A stretch of DNA of 64,000 nucleotides from Trichomonas vaginalis G3 (Eukaryota; Parabasalia; Trichomonadida; Trichomonadidae). Location: assembly GCF_026262505.1 (NCBI RefSeq), contig NC_067204.1, positions 17,400,165-17,464,164 of the forward strand. Reading direction: 5' to 3'. A program made the position numbers and the translations under genes. Under the pieces are notes generated by a model, which was given only the letters and a program-made list of their open reading frames with translations, was not told the origin of the DNA and did no database searches. Shown one piece after another: positions 62,423-64,000 of the stretch (position 1 is its first letter; every line of letters begins with the position of its first letter).

Positions 62423-62767
62423 TCAATTGGAGCTGTAGCATACTCTTTGCGTAAGCGGTTCAGACCTTCTTCGAACTCTTGGTCTCTCTTCGATTTGGAT
62501 TGAGATTGGTAGTAATTTGGATTGAGATTGGAATTGCTGGAACAACCAAGGGTTGGAGCTGTAGCATACTCTTTGCGTAAGCGGTTCAGACCTTCTTCGA
62601 ACTCTTGGTCTCTCTTCGATTTGTATTGGAATTGGTAGTAATTTGGATTGAGATTGGAATTGCTGGAACTGAGGTGCAGGGGCTGGTGCTTTAGGTTCTT
62701 CTGGTTTGGGAATGGACTCAGTTGGTGGGACGTCGGACATTCGTTTGTGGCTTAACCGTCGGACCAC
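62423..62767 (-). CDS. Proline-rich protein with a duplicated segment (114 aa)
   Basis: It starts MVRRLSHKRMSDVPPTES, with a proline/alanine tract (PKPEEPKAPAPAPQ), then a segment FQQFQSQSKLLPI, IQIEERPRVRRRSEPL, TQRVCYSSN present twice because of a 118-bp direct duplication (units near 62,427 and 62,545). A similar HKRM-DVPPT start is seen at 59,200. It is probably a small virion or regulatory protein, or only a repeat-borne frame. Confidence 0.4.
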   Translation of the reverse strand: MVRRLSHKRMSDVPPTESIPKPEEPKAPAPAPQFQQFQSQSKLLPIPIQIEERPRVRRRSEPLTQRVCYSSNPWLFQQFQSQSKLLPISIQIEERPRVRRRSEPLTQRVCYSSN

Positions 62768-62768
62768 A

Positions 62769-63090
62769 ACGATAAAAATCTCTGCTCCTAGCAGTACTGC
62801 TACTGACAGTAGCAGTACTTTTACTGACAGTAGCAGTACTTTTTCTGACAGTAGCAGTACTTTTACTGACAGTAGCAGTACTTTTACTGACAGTAGCAGT
62901 ACTTTTACTGACAGTAGCAGTACTTTTACTGACAGTAGCAGTACTTTATCGTCGAAAACCCTCTCAAATTTTCCTTTTTACTGCTCGTAGCAGTACTTTT
63001 ACTGACAGTAGCAGTACTTTTACTGACAGTAGCAGTACTTTTACTGACAGTAGCAGTACTTTTACTGACAGTAGCAGAGATTTTTATCGT
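62769..63090. repeat. 21-bp satellite bounded by 18-bp perfect inverted repeats
   Basis: The unit ACTGACAGTAGCAGTACTTTT is repeated about seven times to 62,945, interrupted by about 45 other bases, then repeated four more times to 63,072. The 18-mer ACGATAAAAATCTCTGCT at 62,769-62,786 is exactly inverted at 63,073-63,090. Because the unit is 21 bp, one strand encodes a seven-residue TDSSSTF repeat (62,706-62,990); this frame is not called as a gene. Confidence 0.9.
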
Positions 63091-63095
63091 CCAAC

Positions 63096-63276
63096 TTTAC
63101 AAATGTAAACTTATATCGTTCTATTTTCTTCACTAGGGTCTAACACCAAAGTAACCTTACAAATGTAAACTTATATCGTTCTATTTTCTTCACTAGGGTC
63201 TAACACCAAAATAACCTTACAAATGTAAACTTATATCGTTCTATTTTCTTCACTAGGGTCTAACACCAAAGTAACC
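63096..63276. repeat. 60-bp tandem repeat, three copies
   Basis: Three copies of a 60-base unit starting TTACAAATGTAAACTTATAT and ending CACCAAAGTAACC, differing in one base. Each unit contains the palindrome TTTACAAATGTAAA. The array lies directly downstream of the tRNA-like gene in its own direction. Confidence 0.9.
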
Positions 63277-63314
63277 TATGTACATGAAATTTCACTGCAT
63301 AAAAGGAAAAAACC

Positions 63315-63387
63315 TGCGCGAATCGGGATTTGAACCGAGGTCTTCGACGCCTTTAACGAGGTAGCCATACCACTGAGCTATGAGCGC
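63315..63387 (-). tRNA. tRNA-like gene, 73 nt, stems partly mismatched
   Basis: Reading the minus strand, the 73 bases hold a good A box (TAGCTCAGTGGT) and a perfect B box (GGTTCAAATCC) at the standard spacing, and a T6 run begins two bases after the end, as in a polymerase III gene. The acceptor ends pair (GCGC with GCGC), but two pairs of the acceptor stem, two of the anticodon stem, two of the T stem and most of the D stem do not. With standard numbering the loop is TTAAAGG, which would put AAA at 34-36, but the register is uncertain. It may be a decayed or element-borne tRNA, or a tRNA-like signal. Confidence 0.5.
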
Positions 63388-63468
63388 TTACATATTCACA
63401 AAAATAAATTGTTTTCATGAGTTTTCTACGATGTTAGAAAAAAATGTTATTTTCTAATATCTTCACAT

Positions 63469-64000
63469 TCAATACTTTTTCAGCACTTTTCCGTAGTTAT
63501 ATATGAAAGACAATTCGAGATAAAAGTCATAGTACAATGGAATAATATGTTGCACACCGTTTGTTGTGAACCAAACTTGAAAGTCAGAGAAACTGTTACT
63601 AGGTGGTTCGTAGAATTTAGAAGCAAAGTCATAAAAGTCCTTACCGATACAAAGAAAACTGTTGTTGCTTGAACTGAAACTTGCATGACACATAACATTT
63701 TGAGGGTCAAACACGTTTCTATAAACCATCAAATCTGCTGGTGGACGTATAAATTTAAACGGACCGTCAGGTGGCAATGGTTCGTTCTGGTTTAGTAACC
63801 GAAGAAATTGTGCCCAAGAACGTTTGTCTACTTCCCAAAATAAAAACTCTGTACTTCTTGGAGGGTTAATTTCAATCCTTTGAAATGAAACGGTGGAATT
63901 CATCTTGTTGTATTCTAGTTTTAGATAGTATGTTCCATTTAGTAAAGAGTCGTATTTTTCTTGAAATTCCCAGTAGTATTTGTTTATTTGAGTTTGAAAG
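63469..64000 (-). CDS. Polinton capsid-region protein, family A (copy 2), runs off the window
   Basis: The frame is open from the right edge to a stop at 63,469; the ATG at 63,903 is internal, as text before it (WEFQEKYDSLLNGTYYLKLEY) matches the same place in copy 1. Shared blocks with copy 1: WAQFLRLLNQ / WYRFMRMLNQ, NVFDP, HASFS, NSFLC, FYEPPS, SDFQVWFTT, IIPLY and FYLELSFIYNY. Similarity is moderate, so the two are old paralogues or belong to different Polinton lineages. Likely a minor virion protein. Confidence 0.65.
   Translation of the reverse strand, partial: FQTQINKYYWEFQEKYDSLLNGTYYLKLEYNKMNSTVSFQRIEINPPRSTEFLFWEVDKRSWAQFLRLLNQNEPLPPDGPFKFIRPPADLMVYRNVFDPQNVMCHASFSSSNNSFLCIGKDFYDFASKFYEPPSNSFSDFQVWFTTNGVQHIIPLYYDFYLELSFIYNYGKVLKKY

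Larger units (their letters stand above)
36690..64000. mobile_element. Polinton/Maverick region, possibly two elements, partly broken, runs off the window
   Basis: Capsid-region proteins, a packaging-type ATPase, a retroviral-type integrase remnant, a KilA-N protein and arrays of short repeats together identify Polinton DNA. Several frames look whole; the integrase and collar genes look broken. A protein-primed polymerase B, a major capsid gene and the element protease were not found in readable sequence. Two copies of one capsid-region family (38,534 and 63,469) suggest either a duplication or two elements lying end to end. The middle, 41.2-57.9 kb, is unreliable. The good reading frames argue for a young insertion. 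Confidence 0.75.

Noticed and set aside
62706-62990. TDSSSTF-repeat protein on the plus strand
   Set aside because: Product of the 21-bp satellite; it runs antisense to the proline-rich frame and into unrelated sequence.

Overview
The window looks like nuclear DNA of a trichomonad, most probably Trichomonas vaginalis or a close relative. It is very AT-rich, its genes are short and intronless on both strands, and intergenic gaps are a few hundred bases. It carries the helical-module-plus-ankyrin protein family typical of that genus, beta-helix surface-protein remnants, a MULE transposase, and a long Polinton (Maverick) region. This assignment rests on protein resemblance read by eye, not on a search.

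Region 1 (1-32,940) is host gene territory. Core genes recognised are a NIF/FCP-type CTD phosphatase (6,912), the TRAPP subunit TRAPPC5/Trs31 (7,882), the retriever subunit VPS35L (14,011-16,701), a karyopherin-like HEAT protein (17,026), a short bromodomain protein (25,290), ribosomal protein eL39 (26,601-26,756, only 51 codons), a SENP8-like Ulp1 peptidase (27,203) and a coiled-coil protein (28,071). Three proteins are degenerate members of enzyme families: an orphan DEAD-box C-terminal half without the arginine-finger motif (3,692), a membrane-anchored molybdenum-cofactor-sulfurase-like protein without the PLP lysine (23,402), and a pseudokinase with four C-terminal membrane segments (8,862). 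Between them lie ankyrin genes in different states of decay (200, 1,477, 4,620, 12,300), three 5'-truncated copies of one beta-helix family (10,714, 21,625, 29,804), a frame-broken HEAT protein (31,836-32,938) and a short MITE-like repeat (1,025) whose end recurs at 30,630.

Region 2 (32,989-36,690) has a 167-bp tandem array followed by an apparently complete MULE transposase gene with a FLYWCH-like zinc finger.

Region 3 (about 36,690 to the right edge) is Polinton DNA, possibly from two elements. The left block holds an A-run and hairpin, a Dam-like adenine methyltransferase, a tiny membrane protein, an amphipathic pVI-like peptide, a capsid-region protein, and two proteins that look like phage tail fibre and tail collar modules. 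The right block holds a packaging-type ATPase, a KilA-N protein, a gene enclosed by inverted iteron arrays, several satellites, a tRNA-like gene, and a second copy of the capsid-region family running off the edge. Parts of the element look whole and others are clearly broken.

The stretch 41.2-57.9 kb should not be taken at face value. It contains a 25-N gap and noisy copies of 58.0-61.5 kb, first direct and then folded back in inverse orientation. This looks like uncorrected long-read sequence used to fill a gap rather than evolved DNA, so almost nothing there is annotated as a gene.
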